This document shows, piece after piece, positions 34,640 through 47,939 of a stretch of 64,000 nt of DNA; the stretch's first letter is position 1; each line of letters starts with the position of its first letter. The notes beneath the pieces are model-generated. The model was not told the DNA's origin. It did not search any database and worked only from the letters and a program-made list of their open reading frames with translations. Both the position numbers and the translations under genes were made by a program. The stretch is from NCBI GenBank assembly GCA_018292915.2, contig JACVVK020000374.1, forward strand, positions 429,001 to 493,000, written 5' to 3'. The stretch comes from Batillaria attramentaria. Taxonomy: Eukaryota > Mollusca > Gastropoda > Batillariidae.

Positions 34640-34805
34640 ACATTTCTAGAGCAGAGTTTAAGGGGAGTGCTCGGAGAAAACCAACCCGAAGAAACGTTGC
34701 CACATACTAGAGATGAAAATTCCGATGTCACACGTGGGACTCGAACCCTCGACCTCTCACTGGCGACAGAAGTTGCTACCACAACTCCACCAGCTGAACA
34801 CACTC
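34640..34805 (-). mobile_element. SINE family C, copy 2 of a tandem pair
   Basis: Near-identical to the neighbouring copy with a few substitutions, in the same orientation, separated by a C-run. This looks like a segmental tandem duplication rather than two insertions. Confidence 0.78.
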
Positions 34806-35322
34806 CCCCCTCCCCCAAATGATTGAAGACTTGTAATGGCGATAGGAATCTTCCATTACGAAGCCGGCGCGGCTGGGGAGAGATAATCTGTCGATACTGG
34901 CCTCTGTGGTGTGATCTCCCCTTCCTAAGTGCAAGATTTTGGCCAACGTGCAAAGACATTAACTCAGCGAGTGATACACTATCACTATAATTTCCTTTAT
35001 CACTTTTGAAAGCTGCACACCAGGGAGGATAAAACTGCTCGAGTGTTTTGCCAACAGCGTGTCAATTCCAGTAAAAATTTTGATAAAGCAGTGTCTGGTG
35101 TTTGTAGTTCTGGGTTTTGTCTGTTGTACGTTTGAAGAACTACTACTGAACACGACCTTTTAGAAAGACACACACATTTTTTTAATGGTGGACTTAAAGA
35201 AGCACGAACGAGTTTTGATTTCGTGTTCGTTTTGAGTCACTTCGTTCCAGTTTTTAATGTAAATAAAGTCATAATGACGGGGAAAATTTCAATGCAAGCA
35301 CTATTATTTCTTTCGTTGATAG

Positions 35323-35369
<47 letters not shown>

Positions 35370-35632
35370 TAACAAGATAAAAAAAAAATCGTTGGTGTTT
35401 CTAAGGTTGACTGATGAAGTCGATGTTGTGCGTAGAGTCTGGCGGCGAGTAATTTCATTTGGTGTTTGTAAATTAAGCAAAACATGCTTACTTCCATAGA
35501 AGTATTTTTTATTTCTTGCATCCCGTGACAACGCCACCTACTCCCTTCCCCGGAGAAACCAACCAACCAACCAAACAATGAAACCTACAAACAACATAGA
35601 CAAACACAAAACACCCAAACTCCAAAAACAAA

Positions 35633-35805
35633 AAGTAAGGGGAAAAAAACACATACTTATGTACATGTATATAATAAAATTTAACAATGATACATACAAA
35701 TACAACAAACAAACATTAAGGAAAAAACATACTTATTTACATGTACATTGTATATAATAAAATTTAACAATGATACATACAAATACAACAAACAAACAAA
35801 CAAGA
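35633..35805. repeat. Tandem duplication, about 82-bp unit
   Basis: aacatacttat..acatgta and ataataaaatttaacaatga, then tacatacaaatacaacaaac, occur twice in tandem; AT-rich and non-coding. Confidence 0.85.
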
Positions 35806-36099
35806 ATCTTATTTGGTAATACTTCCTGAAAACAACATCATATGTCCCATTCATTCTACAAGCTCCTAAAAGGAACAAATACTTCGATTCTTCATAATTA
35901 TTGTAATACAAAACTGAGGTGCTATTGTATGTGCGATACAACAACAAACTATTGGTACGAGTATTTTGGTGAATGCCACAGAATGAGCCGAGATTCTACA
36001 GCCCTTGCGTATACGGCAAGGAATGACTGACGAAGAAAGTTTATACTTTTCGTTCGGGATGCACTCCAGACCTCTAAGACCATTTGTCTCCCTTGCTCC

Positions 36100-36870
36100 T
36101 GTTTTCGTTCATCCTCGCGATAAAACTTGTTTGTTTTTTGTTAAATCCCGATAACAGCGACGCCAAAGCAATCCATATTATTGGAGCGAAATTTTCTGAT
36201 TCTTGTAATACTTTGGTAATATGAAAATAGCAGCTTACATCATATGAAATTTTGGTCAAGGTTAAAGTTGAAGGCCAAAACTCGTACTTCGTCACATCGT
36301 TACAGGTCACTCGAAGCGAGATGCTGAAATGTGCAAGGCTCATCGAAACGGCATGTTCAAGTCTCACTACGTATGGCAGGCATGCAACAGCGTGTGGAGA
36401 ACTTTTCATTGAATGCGCTGACTCAGTCTGTGCATCAGAATCAGTCACCTGGGTCACAGTATAACATCTGATACCATTGTGGTGACTCTTGCCGGCGTAT
36501 AAGTTGTTCTGGAAGTGCACCGCGTACTGAGCAGACGACGGACTGGTTGCGGACTGAGGACCAGCAAAACGGCGCTGATTGGTGGCTATTTTTAGAAGCG
36601 TTGTCTCGTGCCAGTCCGTTCAGGAATGGACCATATGCTCAAACAAAGTCGTATTTCTCTAATATTAAAAGCCACAAAGTCACGAAAACGCTCGCAATGG
36701 CCAAATGAAACTTCTCTCTATCTGGCAAACAGCCTTAGAGTCCTGAAAGCGACAATTTTCCCTCTCCGCGGCGCTGCGAACGTAGAGGTTTTAAATGTCC
36801 TTGTTATGTGGAAGGTGATAGGTGTGTACGACCGCAGATTGGTGTCAACTGACTCACGTGTCCCATAAAT
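36100..36870 (+). repeat. Repeat family D copy
   Basis: ctgattggtggctattttta, ccacaaagtcacgaaaacgc and tatctggcaaacagcc match, in opposite orientation, copies near 46725-47070 and 49365-49740. The family is not recognised and there is no ORF. Confidence 0.75.
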
Positions 36871-37022
36871 TTCTCCCTGGACACTAAGTCCACTAGGGTC
36901 AAACCTTTCTGGTTGACCTGCGAAGAGCCGAGTGACCATATCCATGCGGACAGGCAGGGCCACCGCCTACACATTAACCATGTCATAGACCCCTTCTATT
37001 GCAGACAAACACATTTTTTTTT

Positions 37023-37396
37023 ATGTTGTTTCCATAGTAATGGAAACAACATCATAGGACGGGCTAAATTCTACACGTTCGTAGGCAAGTTTCTGTCGTG
37101 CACGTCACTGCCGATCTCCGCAGAGACGATAATGCATGCGTGAGTCTGACAGTGACAACTCTGACGTCATTAAAAATACACACACACAAAAATGAAAAAA
37201 AACAACAAAAAACTGCAGGCGTTATCGTCAGTTGAATGTTTGAAAGCTCCGAACACTTTTCCTCAACAAACCACACGCCTCACAAAGATCGAAGTAAGGA
37301 AGCACGCGAACTTACGCAATGTGTGAGCATCATTTTGCCGACATCATACTTTGATTGACGTCAGGCTGGCGTTCCTTGAAGAACTCAGGCATGCAC

Positions 37397-37430
<34 letters not shown>

Positions 37431-37565
37431 CGTGTGCGTGCGTGTTCCTCTCATTACAATAGAACGACCATGACGACAGCAGCAGGCCACATATTGGGCT
37501 GGTGACCATCTTGTTCTCAAACTGTGTTGACCGAAGACAGTTCCTTCTTTCAGTGGTGAATAGCA
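37023..37565. mobile_element. Repeat family F, internally deleted copy
   Basis: It has the same 30-bp palindrome and 5' part as 16761, then jumps to sequence matching 17690-18620 (ccacacgcctcacaaa, tttgccgac, acatattgggctgg, accatcttgtt). The internal tandem block of the long copy is missing. Confidence 0.75.
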
Positions 37566-38161
37566 CACCGGCAGAGTGGGTTCACGTGTTGACGTCGTTT
37601 GTCAACCAAGAATAACTGGGTGACAGGTGCTCTGCTGAACGGCCGTTACTCTTGTCACGGCGAAACCTAGGTTGGAACCCAGGTCAGAAAATGCGATAAT
37701 GATTTTTCCTCGCTCCCATACTATGCGCTAATCCCCCCAGGGGAAGCAACCCAAATTTCTTGAGAGCGATAATAAAGTTTTGTCAGTGGTTTTTTGTTGT
37801 TGTTGTTGTTTGGGTTTTTGTTTTTTTTTTGTTTTTTTAAAGGAAGATCTCAAGGACGGGCTATTGAAATTTAAAAAAAAAGGTCCGTACAAAATTTCAT
37901 CCTTTGAACTGAACCTACGATCGTCTCAAGTCTGACGCCGGTATTTGCCCACGTGTATCAAATCGTTTCTGATCAGGTCGTCTTCTCAAAATAATTATAC
38001 TGTTATTTACAGGAAGTTTTAGCCGTGTCAAAAGCGGACGAACTACTCTTGCAACTAGTTTGTTGTCTTCTGTGTTCAGTCGAGCTGTCCTGTTCACATG
38101 ATATTTTGCTCCTCTCTTTCTTTCGTGTTGTGACGTCTCTCCATTTCATTGGACACGGACG

Positions 38162-38362
38162 CTAATGCATTGTGCGTGATCTTGAAGTTGAGCGGCCATC
38201 CGATTGCGTCACGTGACCGTTGGCCTCGTTCTTGTGCCCGTGACGTGGCCTGTGGTGATGGCGGTGTTTCCTGTGTTTGTGACGATGTTCTTTGTCTTTT
38301 TCTCCTTCTTTTGTCTCTTTCTCCTCGTGTACCTTGGCTTGTTCCTCCTTTTCTTTCTGAGC
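38162..38362 (-). CDS. Mucin gene exon 6: cytoplasmic tail
   Basis: After a cctcag acceptor, 66 codons: AQKEKEEQAKVHEEKETKEG, then a His/Lys/Arg cluster (HRHKHRKHRHHHRPRHGHK), Ser-rich SDGRSTSRSRTMH and TAG. Confidence 0.82.
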   Translation of the reverse strand, partial: AQKEKEEQAKVHEEKETKEGEKDKEHRHKHRKHRHHHRPRHGHKNEANGHVTQSDGRSTSRSRTMH

Positions 38363-39126
38363 CTGAGGAAGGGAAACCGTAAATAAGCCACAAAGTTATG
38401 CTATCAGCGTGTGCGACGCCTATATAATTGTAATCATGGCTGGCTACATTAAAAGACACTGGGAACCATTTCTGATGAAATTCAGCCAGCTATTTTATGA
38501 AACGCACCGGGGATTTAAATCAAGATTGCTGTGTTTATAGTCGTCATTATTATCTACGAAAACTGTTTTGATAGCAGGCATGTTTAGCAGGACTTCGTAA
38601 GGACTTCGCTGAGCAGTGTGACCCATTTACATGTAAATTAGGCTCACACGGCAGAGGATCGAAGCGGCTAACGCGCTGCGATTAGCTAATAGTACCACAG
38701 ACGTGCCTGCTTTACATGTAAATGGGTTACGTTGCTCAGCGAAGACCTCCTTAGAAAGTCCTACTAAACACGGCCAGTCACTGAGGCCTTTGAACTGGTC
38801 TGTCTATAGAAACAGAAAAATTATCCGCTGTCTGGACGTCTGGTTGTAGAGGAGTATCATAGTGAGCGTATGCCCTACCTTTTCGACTTTCTTCATCTCC
38901 TTCTTCAGTTTCCTCTTCTGCTTCCTACGCTGTATTCGCTTGCGGCAGGCACACCGTATGGCGCAGGCGAGGCCTATGAGTGCCAGGAAGGCAGCTACAC
39001 ACGGAGCCACCAGGAACAGAATCTGGAAAGCTAGAACGGGCGAGAGGACTATCAGAAACATGGAACTGTCAGCCTAAACGCTACAAGCAAGGAGCAGGCA
39101 AATATGCGAGCGGGCGTGCTCGAGCG

Positions 39127-39177
<51 letters not shown>

Positions 39178-41764
39178 GCACGCACACAAGCGCCCTTGCA
39201 GTCCCTCCCCTGATGTGCCCTGGGAGTTCTCATCAGTTTCCTCCTCCCCGACTGAAGCATTATTTCTCTTGCATATTTCGCGCTGTAGGGTACGCTTGAC
39301 TACATTTCTGGCTGCCTAATGATAAAAATCCCCCATCCTACCCCCCTCTTCCTCCCAAGCTTTTTTGTTGTCGAGTTTTTGTCTCGCGATCCGTTATCCC
39401 GGCTGGGACCAAATATTTGTGCTGGCTTTCTCATCGTTGCCCCGTCTTTGATATCACCCGTATGTGGTGGAAAAGGTCGTTAAACCCCCAAAACACCCAC
39501 CCACCCACCTCCGCGATCCGTAATGTGGGCCCGTTTCTCAATCGAATCCAATCAAATTTAGTCCTTGTCTACATAATTTAGATCAAAAGCACTGCTTGAG
39601 GTGTAACGTATGCTTGACCTCATTTTAGATCCCCCCTCCAATATCGTCGATTTTAGAACAGATCTGTATTGCTGACCCGTTCATGTTTCAGCAGGGAAAT
39701 CAGCTTAGGAGTCAAATCCCGCCAGCAACCAGAGTGACAGTAATCATGCCCCAAGACGTTTAGTGTGGAACAGCTTACTGTCCATTTGATCCTTTTCTCC
39801 TGCCGGCTTTTCTGCGTCGTCTGGAAGAGTTGTCCGGGAAGGGCCGGTCACTCCGATGAAACCAGCGTCCGGCTTCCAGTCACTTCCGGGTACCGGTTGT
39901 ATGACGTCATTCTCTGTCGGCGGCACCACGAGATCCGTGCCGGGTTCTATCTTACCCACAGTGACGCCAGTGTCGGGTGGCGGCGAGTCTGGGTATAAGA
40001 TGTTCGGGGGAGCGTCTGTGGGTCCAGTCAACACCTTCGACTGATGCTCGTCTGGAAGGACGAGTATATTCGTCGTGACGTTGACAAGTGATGACGTCAC
40101 GTTGACTTCTGCAGCCGGGGTGGTCAACTCGGACACGGTGGTGAAAATGTTAACGCTCGGCCCTGGCCTTGTTGGCTTAGAGGTTGGAATGGACTGGTAG
40201 ACGGAAAACAAGTCCCCTGCTGACGTCACTTCCTGTGTGGGGATGGTGGTGCTGGTCTGTGTTGCGTTGCCTGGTTCCTGTGGCACGAGGTCAGACAGGT
40301 AGTTCCAGCCACCGAGGTCAACGTTGGGGTCGAGGGTGGACTCAGTGGTGAGGTCTCCGGCAGTGTCCGAGGTTGTTGGTTCACTTACAGTACTTGCTGC
40401 TGGAGCACTACCCCAGAATCCTGTGCCTGTGAAAGACGGAGTCGTCGTTTCTGTGCCAGAAGTGGTTACAGTGCTACTGTCTGTAGACGTGGCGCCAGAA
40501 GTGGTAACATGGTCACTAGATGTTGCGCCAGGAGTTGTAACAGTTTCACTAGACGCTGCGCCGGAAGTGGTAACAGTACTGCTGTCGCTTGACGTGGCGC
40601 CAGGAGCGGTAACAGAGTCACTGGATGCTGCGCCAGCAGTGGTAACAGCACTGCCGTCACTTGACGTGGCGCCAGAAGTGGTAACAGTGTCACTAGACGT
40701 AGCGCCAGGAGTGGTAACAGCGTCACTAGACGTAGCGCCAGGAGTGGTAACAGCGTCACTAGACGTAGCGCCAGGAGTGGTAACAGCGTCACTAGACGTA
40801 GCGCCAGGAGTGGTAACAGCGTCACTAGACGTAGCGCCAGGAGTGGTAACAGCGTCACTAGACGTAGCGCCAGGAGTGGTAACAGCGTCACCAGACGTAG
40901 CGCCAGGAGTGGTAACAGCGTCACCAGACGTAGCGCCAGGAGTGGTAACAGCGTCACCAGACGTAACGCCAGGAGTGGTAACATCGTCACCAGACGTAGC
41001 GCCAGGAGTGGTAACAGCGTCACTAGACGTAGCACCAGGAGTGGTAACAGCGTCACTAGACGTAGCACCAGGAGTGGTAACAGCGTCACTAGACGTAGCG
41101 CCAGGAGTGGTAACAGCGTCACTAGACGTAGCGCCAGGAGTGATAACAGCGTCACCAGACGTAGCGCCAGGAGTGGTAACAGCGTCACCAGACGTAGCGC
41201 CAGGAGTGGTAACAGCGTCACCAGACGTAGCGCCAGGAGTGGTAACATCGTCACTAGACGTAGCGCCAGGAGTGGTAACATCGTCACCAGACGTAGCGCC
41301 AGGAGTGGTAACAGCGTCACTAGACGTAGCGCCAGGAGTGGTAACAGCGTCACTAGACGTAGCACCAGGAGTGGTAACATCGTCACTAGACGTAGCGCCA
41401 GGAGTGGTAACAGCGTCACTAGACATGGCGCCAGAAGTGGTAACAGTGCTACTGTCGCTGGACGATGCGTCACCAACGGAAGGTGTAGATGACACATTAC
41501 TGGTATCCTCGGGAGCAGAACTGGACTCGGTGGCGCCAGAAGTGGTCGTGACTATGACTGTGGGTGTGGTGTCCCCGCCTGTGGTGATCTCGCTAGACGT
41601 GGGGGCGGTCGTGACGTCGGCATCCTGGCTGACAGCGGGCGTAGACCCGGACGTCTTGGGCTGGGTTGTGAAGGAAGGTTGAGTCGTGGTCACCTGCACA
41701 TAAACGTTACATTTTTTTTTTTTTTTTACAAGATTTTGGTTTGTTTCTTGGATTTTTGTTAATT

Positions 41765-41833
<69 letters not shown>

Positions 41834-42553
41834 TTTCAAGTGGTCTCCCAAAGCAACAACAGTTGGAAGGTACTGTTTTTAGTGTTTTGTGTCATCAGTG
41901 TTTGCGATACTGTCAGTTGCCCTGTGGATGCTCAGTCGATGTTGTCATTCCACCTTCCGATGATGCATGCTACTGACAGTGCACTTCCTCCTTGGTCTTC
42001 AGCAGCTGCTTTTCTCCTTTTCTGCTAAATTTACCGTTGGCACTCGAGCGTTCTCCTACACTGGTCCTTTAGCCTGTGATTCTCGTCGCCCATTCACTCC
42101 GCCAATCACCCTCCCTTGAAATTTTCAAGAAAAACCTCAAAACCCAAGGGGCGGTCGGTGGTCTAGTGGTTAAGAGACTTGTCACCAATGCGAGAGGTCA
42201 GGGGTTCGAGTCCCACTCGGGGCAAAGAATTTTCCTTCTCGTATGTGGCACCGTTCATTCGGGCTTCCTCCCCCTCGGCTTTGCAAATGTTCAGCCCACC
42301 AAATTTGCAAAATAAATGCAATTCTAAATTCCGAAATTTAAATAGCTGAGCTGACCCTTCGCACCACGTGATTGTAATGTGTTAATGTCCAGTGTGTGAG
42401 AGAATGTGTATGACTCACGTGAGCGTGCGTGCTGGGTTTAGTTCGCGGCGCTTTGAGCCGATTCATGAAATTGGGTAAAGCGCCTATACAATACTCACTA
42501 TTATTATTATTATTATTATTTTCCGCCCTCAACACCATTTAACTGTCTGCATC

Positions 42554-42587
<34 letters not shown>

Positions 42588-44433
42588 CTAGGGCCTGACC
42601 TTATGGCTCTGTATATTTCTGTAAATATTTCTTCCTTTTCATTTGTTATTTTATTTTAGTTTTAAAGCGCTCAGAACTGTTATTTATGGATAGGTCACAG
42701 CGCAATATAAGTATTAACATTATTATTTCTCAGGGCAACGAGCAAGAACGTTCTCCATGAGTACGTTGGCGCAATGGCACAAATTGACCATGGGGTCATG
42801 AGCAGTGTTTATTATTTTTGTAGAGCGCTGTTTGGCGAGTGTGCTAGTTTGTAGCGATCTTTGTTGTCATGGGAAAAAAAGCTTGATTTTCGTGATTTTA
42901 GTATTTCGTAGGACAAGGTGCATGCCAGGGGGCCAGCTGCCAGTGAAACTGGGATTTTTTTAATTTTTTTTTTGCGCATAGGTCGGGCACAAGTGAGTGA
43001 GTAGATTTGAGTGAACTGGCTTTCTGGTTTTGCATTACTCCACTGAGGCCTGAGCCGAAAGGAGACATTCAATCCTTTTCTTTTTTTTTTTTTACTCCTG
43101 TCAGATGCGTGCCCTTGAATGGTCTGTGCATGGTAATGTTTGTTTCCAGATTGAAGCACTTTCAGGGGTGACTATGGTGCCTGAGGCTAATAGGGAATAT
43201 ATAGGCATTTTGAGACCTCGTGCATTTGTGTTCTTTGACCCGTTTGAACTTGTGGGGATTAGATTGGAAAAGGAACTGATCAGTGTATGCACATCTTGTC
43301 TACACAAGACAACATCACCGAGAGTCGTCAGCAGAAGATACGATGTTCATTAAAGGACAGCAAATTAAAATCAATGATGTTGAAAACGTCATTACCTGTG
43401 AGGTTGTTACGTCACTCGAATTGGCGTCACACGACTGGCTGCACGTTTTGTTTGGACAGAGGAATAGACCCTCTGGACAAAGCACTGTGGACACAAAAAT
43501 TGATGACGTCATTTCAATTTGTCTGTTGCCATAGGGTCGGTAAAACATTTGTTGAAAAACAACAACAACAACGACAGAAAAAAGACAACCCGACAGCAAC
43601 CTCCACGCAGTTACGTGAAATACCACATAAAAGGATTACCTGGCTTTGCAACGTTGTTCATTAACCACTCAAAGTCGCTAACATAAACACTCTCCATTTC
43701 CCTACTGCATCTTCACATAATTTTTTTTTTTTTTTTTGCTGCCACAACACTTTGCCAGCTCCAGTGGTGTTCCTCTCTGGTAATGGGTGGAATCCACAGA
43801 GGGCTCAGAAGCTGGGGCAATTTTTATTATGCATGATGATGGAGATGAGGATGATGATAAGACAATGCTATGGAGGTCCGTGTGGTTTGGGACTGCGGGA
43901 CAGGGCCGCATTCCACGCTTCCTGTCATAAATATTCCGGCATTAACCAGGCCCGGGAACTACGGCACCTGCGGTGCCTGCCATGTAATCATCCTGATTCC
44001 ACATTGTAAGACGTGTCATACCAAGGGAAGCACGCCCAAAATCGCACCCGTGAAGTGGGTGAATCTCGGCTGTGTGGCAACAGCCTCCCCATTGGGCCCA
44101 TAGCACACCCGCTCTGGGTAGAAGCCGACCTAGGTAGGAAAAATCCCGCTATCTTCACATAAATTTAAGAAGCCATGCATACGTTGAAAGCGAGTGAGTC
44201 TGTCGAGGCCTCCATCACTGCTGGTCAAGATGGTGGTGCTGTTGGTCGAGGTGTCCGAGGTCGAGTTGTCGGAGGTTGCCGAAGTAACAGAGGTGGGCGT
44301 GGTTGTGGCGCTTGTTGTAGGGACGGTGGCGGCATTGACTGAGAAGAGAGAAGAATCATGACACTAGTTTTATCGGCACAAATGACAAGTCTTTTGTTGC
44401 GTGAATTGTTCTGCCCCCTTACCACCCCCCCCC

Positions 44434-44503
<70 letters not shown>

Positions 44504-45181
44504 CCCAAAAAAAAAAAAGAAAAAAAAGAAAAGAACAGAACAGAAAAAAAGAAAAAAGAAAAAAGAAAAGAAAAGAAAAAAAAAGAAAAGAAAAGAAAAG
44601 AAAAACAACAACAACAACAACATCCAAAACAGACAAACAACAGCAACAAAATCCACTCACCCATCAGCCTCCCCCCCCCCCCGCCCCACCTCCACCTCAC
44701 CCCCCCCCCCCCCCCGGGAAAAAAAGCTCAAAACCAACGACAACTAACAAACAAAATAAACCATAAAGAGTGCTCGAACGATGGGACACATGAGCTAAGA
44801 TGGTGCTTAAATTCCAGCTCGCGACGTAATGCTTCAGGCAAAATTTTAAATTTTAAAATGTGTTTTGAGTTCAACCTGCTGCGCACTGATATCACATTGT
44901 TGTTGTTGCTGTTGTTGTTGTTGTTGTTGTTGCTGCTGCTGTTGTTGTTGTTGTTGCTGTTGTTGTGCGCTCATTCTCTTTTTGTGGTAACAGTGCCGGC
45001 TCCGGTCAACATTGCAACATCCATGTCAAACTAGTTCCGGTTGGCAGTAAACACTTGTTTTCGATCTCTATCTACGTTGGTTTTGTTTACGATTAATGAA
45101 ATTCCGACGCACGCACTCGGTTGAACTATCAAATGCGTATTTTCTTGAAAATAGTTACCCCTCCCCCCTCCCCACCGGTCC

Positions 45182-45227
<46 letters not shown>

Positions 45228-47877
45228 GCACGCACGCACGCACACACAGACAGAAGCAGGCAAAACCTTTGGCAAACAAAGCTATGTCAGGAGACTAATC
45301 AAAACAGTGTACAGAAGATTCTGGAATATAAGATTTGTGGATTACAAGCGATGCGCAGATCCATACGTGCACTGCGGGGAGGGTGGGGGGAGGGGAGGGG
45401 GAGGAAAGGAGACGAAGAAGGTGGTTCGACACACTATGCAAGGTTGGCTCATTTGGGACAGGAGAAAATTTACTGCGTCTGTGAAAGTGAGGGGACGTAA
45501 CAGGCCATGTGCAGGATAACTCACTGTGCCGAGGCTGACACAGCGTAGAGGAAGGCTTGTATCACGCGGTGCCCTCTTATTTCGGCGAAACCTACGTCAA
45601 GCAGCGAAGGTGTGCCTTTTTTTTGTCGGGAGTGAGACTGTACCAGCGAATTATGCTTTACCCAGATGCCTTTCTGTGTTTTTGTACCAAAGACGCTAAT
45701 GCCCGCCGGTTTTGCTGCACACCATTCTAAATTTGTTTTTAAATCAGAGTACATTAAAAGGGACGGAAAACAATTGTAATATATTTCTGAATGCATTACA
45801 TCATAATACGATGCAACGTTATGCAACCCAACCCAACGCTATAGGGCCTACACTGCTATAAGCCCAATCCAATTTGGTCCAGGTTGATCCAATCCAATCT
45901 GTTCAACTTTACTTTACTCTTCGTGGATGACATCCGTTGCAACCACAAAACTATACTGACGTGAAACACATGACACCTATCAGTTTTGATTATCAATCAT
46001 AATGATTATGTCATGTGCTGGTTTTCAGTTTTATCCACGTTATTGCCCATTTCTCAGTTCTAGTCGTAAACACACACACACACACACGCACGCACGCGCA
46101 AAGAACATCTGTCTCTCGTAAATTGTTCCAGCAGTAAGTCTCAAGCATCCGATCTATCATCTCCAAAAAAGGTCAGAGGTAAAACGGAATTTACGCTACC
46201 TTGCAACCGAGGTTAATTACGGACACATGAAAGCTTTTCCGAGAGACCTGACAAATGTTGACAGTCCACCACCTTCCGGTAGATTTGTCGTTGAAAAACG
46301 TTATTTGAATTCATAACTGTGGCTCCATGTCCCAACCTCGGTTCGTTAGGTGGATGACGGACGGGCTGTCCATCAAAAACAGGACGTTTTGATGTGCACG
46401 CGGCACATACACATATGTTTGTGTCGCTTGCAACTGACAAAAATATGTGTAGCTGAATACAGATCTACAGGAACCATGCAGTTTCTTCGAACTTGGCGCG
46501 GGGAGCCGGGGTGGTCGAATGGTAGAGCGTTGGACTTCTAATGCTCGGGTCGTGAGTTCGATCCCGGCTGGGGCCAAATATTTGTGCTGGCTTTTTCATC
46601 GTTGCCCCGTCTTTGATATCACCCTATGTGGTGGAAAAGGAACCCCCAAACACCCACCCACCCATCCCTCGAACTTGGCGCAACAGAGAAGAGATACCCT
46701 ACGTGTTCTTTAAAATCTCTAAGTTCATGACGCCTCGGAGATGGCAGACTGCCGCTTTCGAAGCCCTGAGGCTGTCTCTGTGTCTTTGTGCCTTCTAATA
46801 TTAGAGAAATACGACTTTCTTTGAGTCTAGGGTCCGTTTCTGAACGGACTGGGACTCGACAAATCTTCTGAAAATAGCCACCAATCAGCGTCGTCTGAGT
46901 TGTTGGTCTTCAGTCTGCAACCAAATGACGTCGTCAGCTCAGTACGCAATATGCTCTTACATACGTAAAACTGACAACACATACGCCAACCCGAGTCACC
47001 ACAATGGTTTCAGATGCTGTACTGCGTCCCGAGTGACTGATTCTGACGTTCGACGTGGTCAGTATCCTAAGTAGCGCAGATGCAGCGTCGCCGGGATGCA
47101 AATGCTTTAATATTACACTTGTGATATGACCAATCAGTAGACGTTTATTTTCGCTCATGGATGCAAATATTTTAATATTACACCTGTGATATGACCAATC
47201 AGTAGACGTTTATTTTCGCTCCTATCTCAGCAGCGACGGCCCTCAGAAGACTAAATTCTGCACACGTCTTCATTACCATCCTAAGTAGTCCCTGTTAGAT
47301 CCGCGAGCTCTGTTACCTTGACTCAGTCATGCCCCTTTAACACACGTCAGCGAAGTGTCGGCCCACGGACCAGCAGACAGCTTACCCATATAAATGTCCA
47401 TGAACATGGGTCGTGAGTCACAGGGGGCATAATATTTGTCAAAACGTGATCTATGCTTTGTCCAGTGCCGGCTGGCGTCTCTGTCAGACTCCCTCTTTGA
47501 TATCGTGTTATGCGTCAAAATGGCGGGAATTGTTCCTGATGCTACTCTGATTAAGACGTTTTGACGGCGATTCCTGTCAGGTAAAGTAATATGTTTGACA
47601 TATGACCATACACACGTGTTCACGTGAGACTAATGTTTGACATATGACCATACACACGTGTTTACGTGAGACTAATGTTTGACATATGACCATACACACG
47701 TGTTTACGTGAGACTATCGTGTTAGTGAGAGTCGCTATCTGGTTGACAAAAGACCCTTTTCTTTGCCACTGACAAACCGAAATCCAAGAAGTCCCCCCTC
47801 CCCCCCCCCCCCCGCTTCTTCCGCCGGTGATACTCACATTTGAAAATGAAAACAGCAGCAGCAGCAGCAGCACCACC

Positions 47878-47939
<62 letters not shown>

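Larger units (their letters stand above)
33991..38161. other. Region between the cysteine-rich gene and the mucin gene (convergent genes)
   Basis: It contains the SINE C pair, the 82-bp tandem duplication, one copy each of families D and F, and a CA tract (35328-35366). No exon is recognised. Confidence 0.65.

Noticed and set aside
39017..39030. Acceptor tttccag eight bases inside mucin exon 5
   Set aside because: It would join in the wrong phase with exon 4. The tctag acceptor at 39031 keeps the transmembrane frame.
40324..41682. 452-codon ORF on the plus strand across the mucin repeats
   Set aside because: It is the antisense of a 33-bp coding repeat and stays open only because the unit is a multiple of three. 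The minus-strand gene has matching exon borders, a signal peptide and a transmembrane helix.
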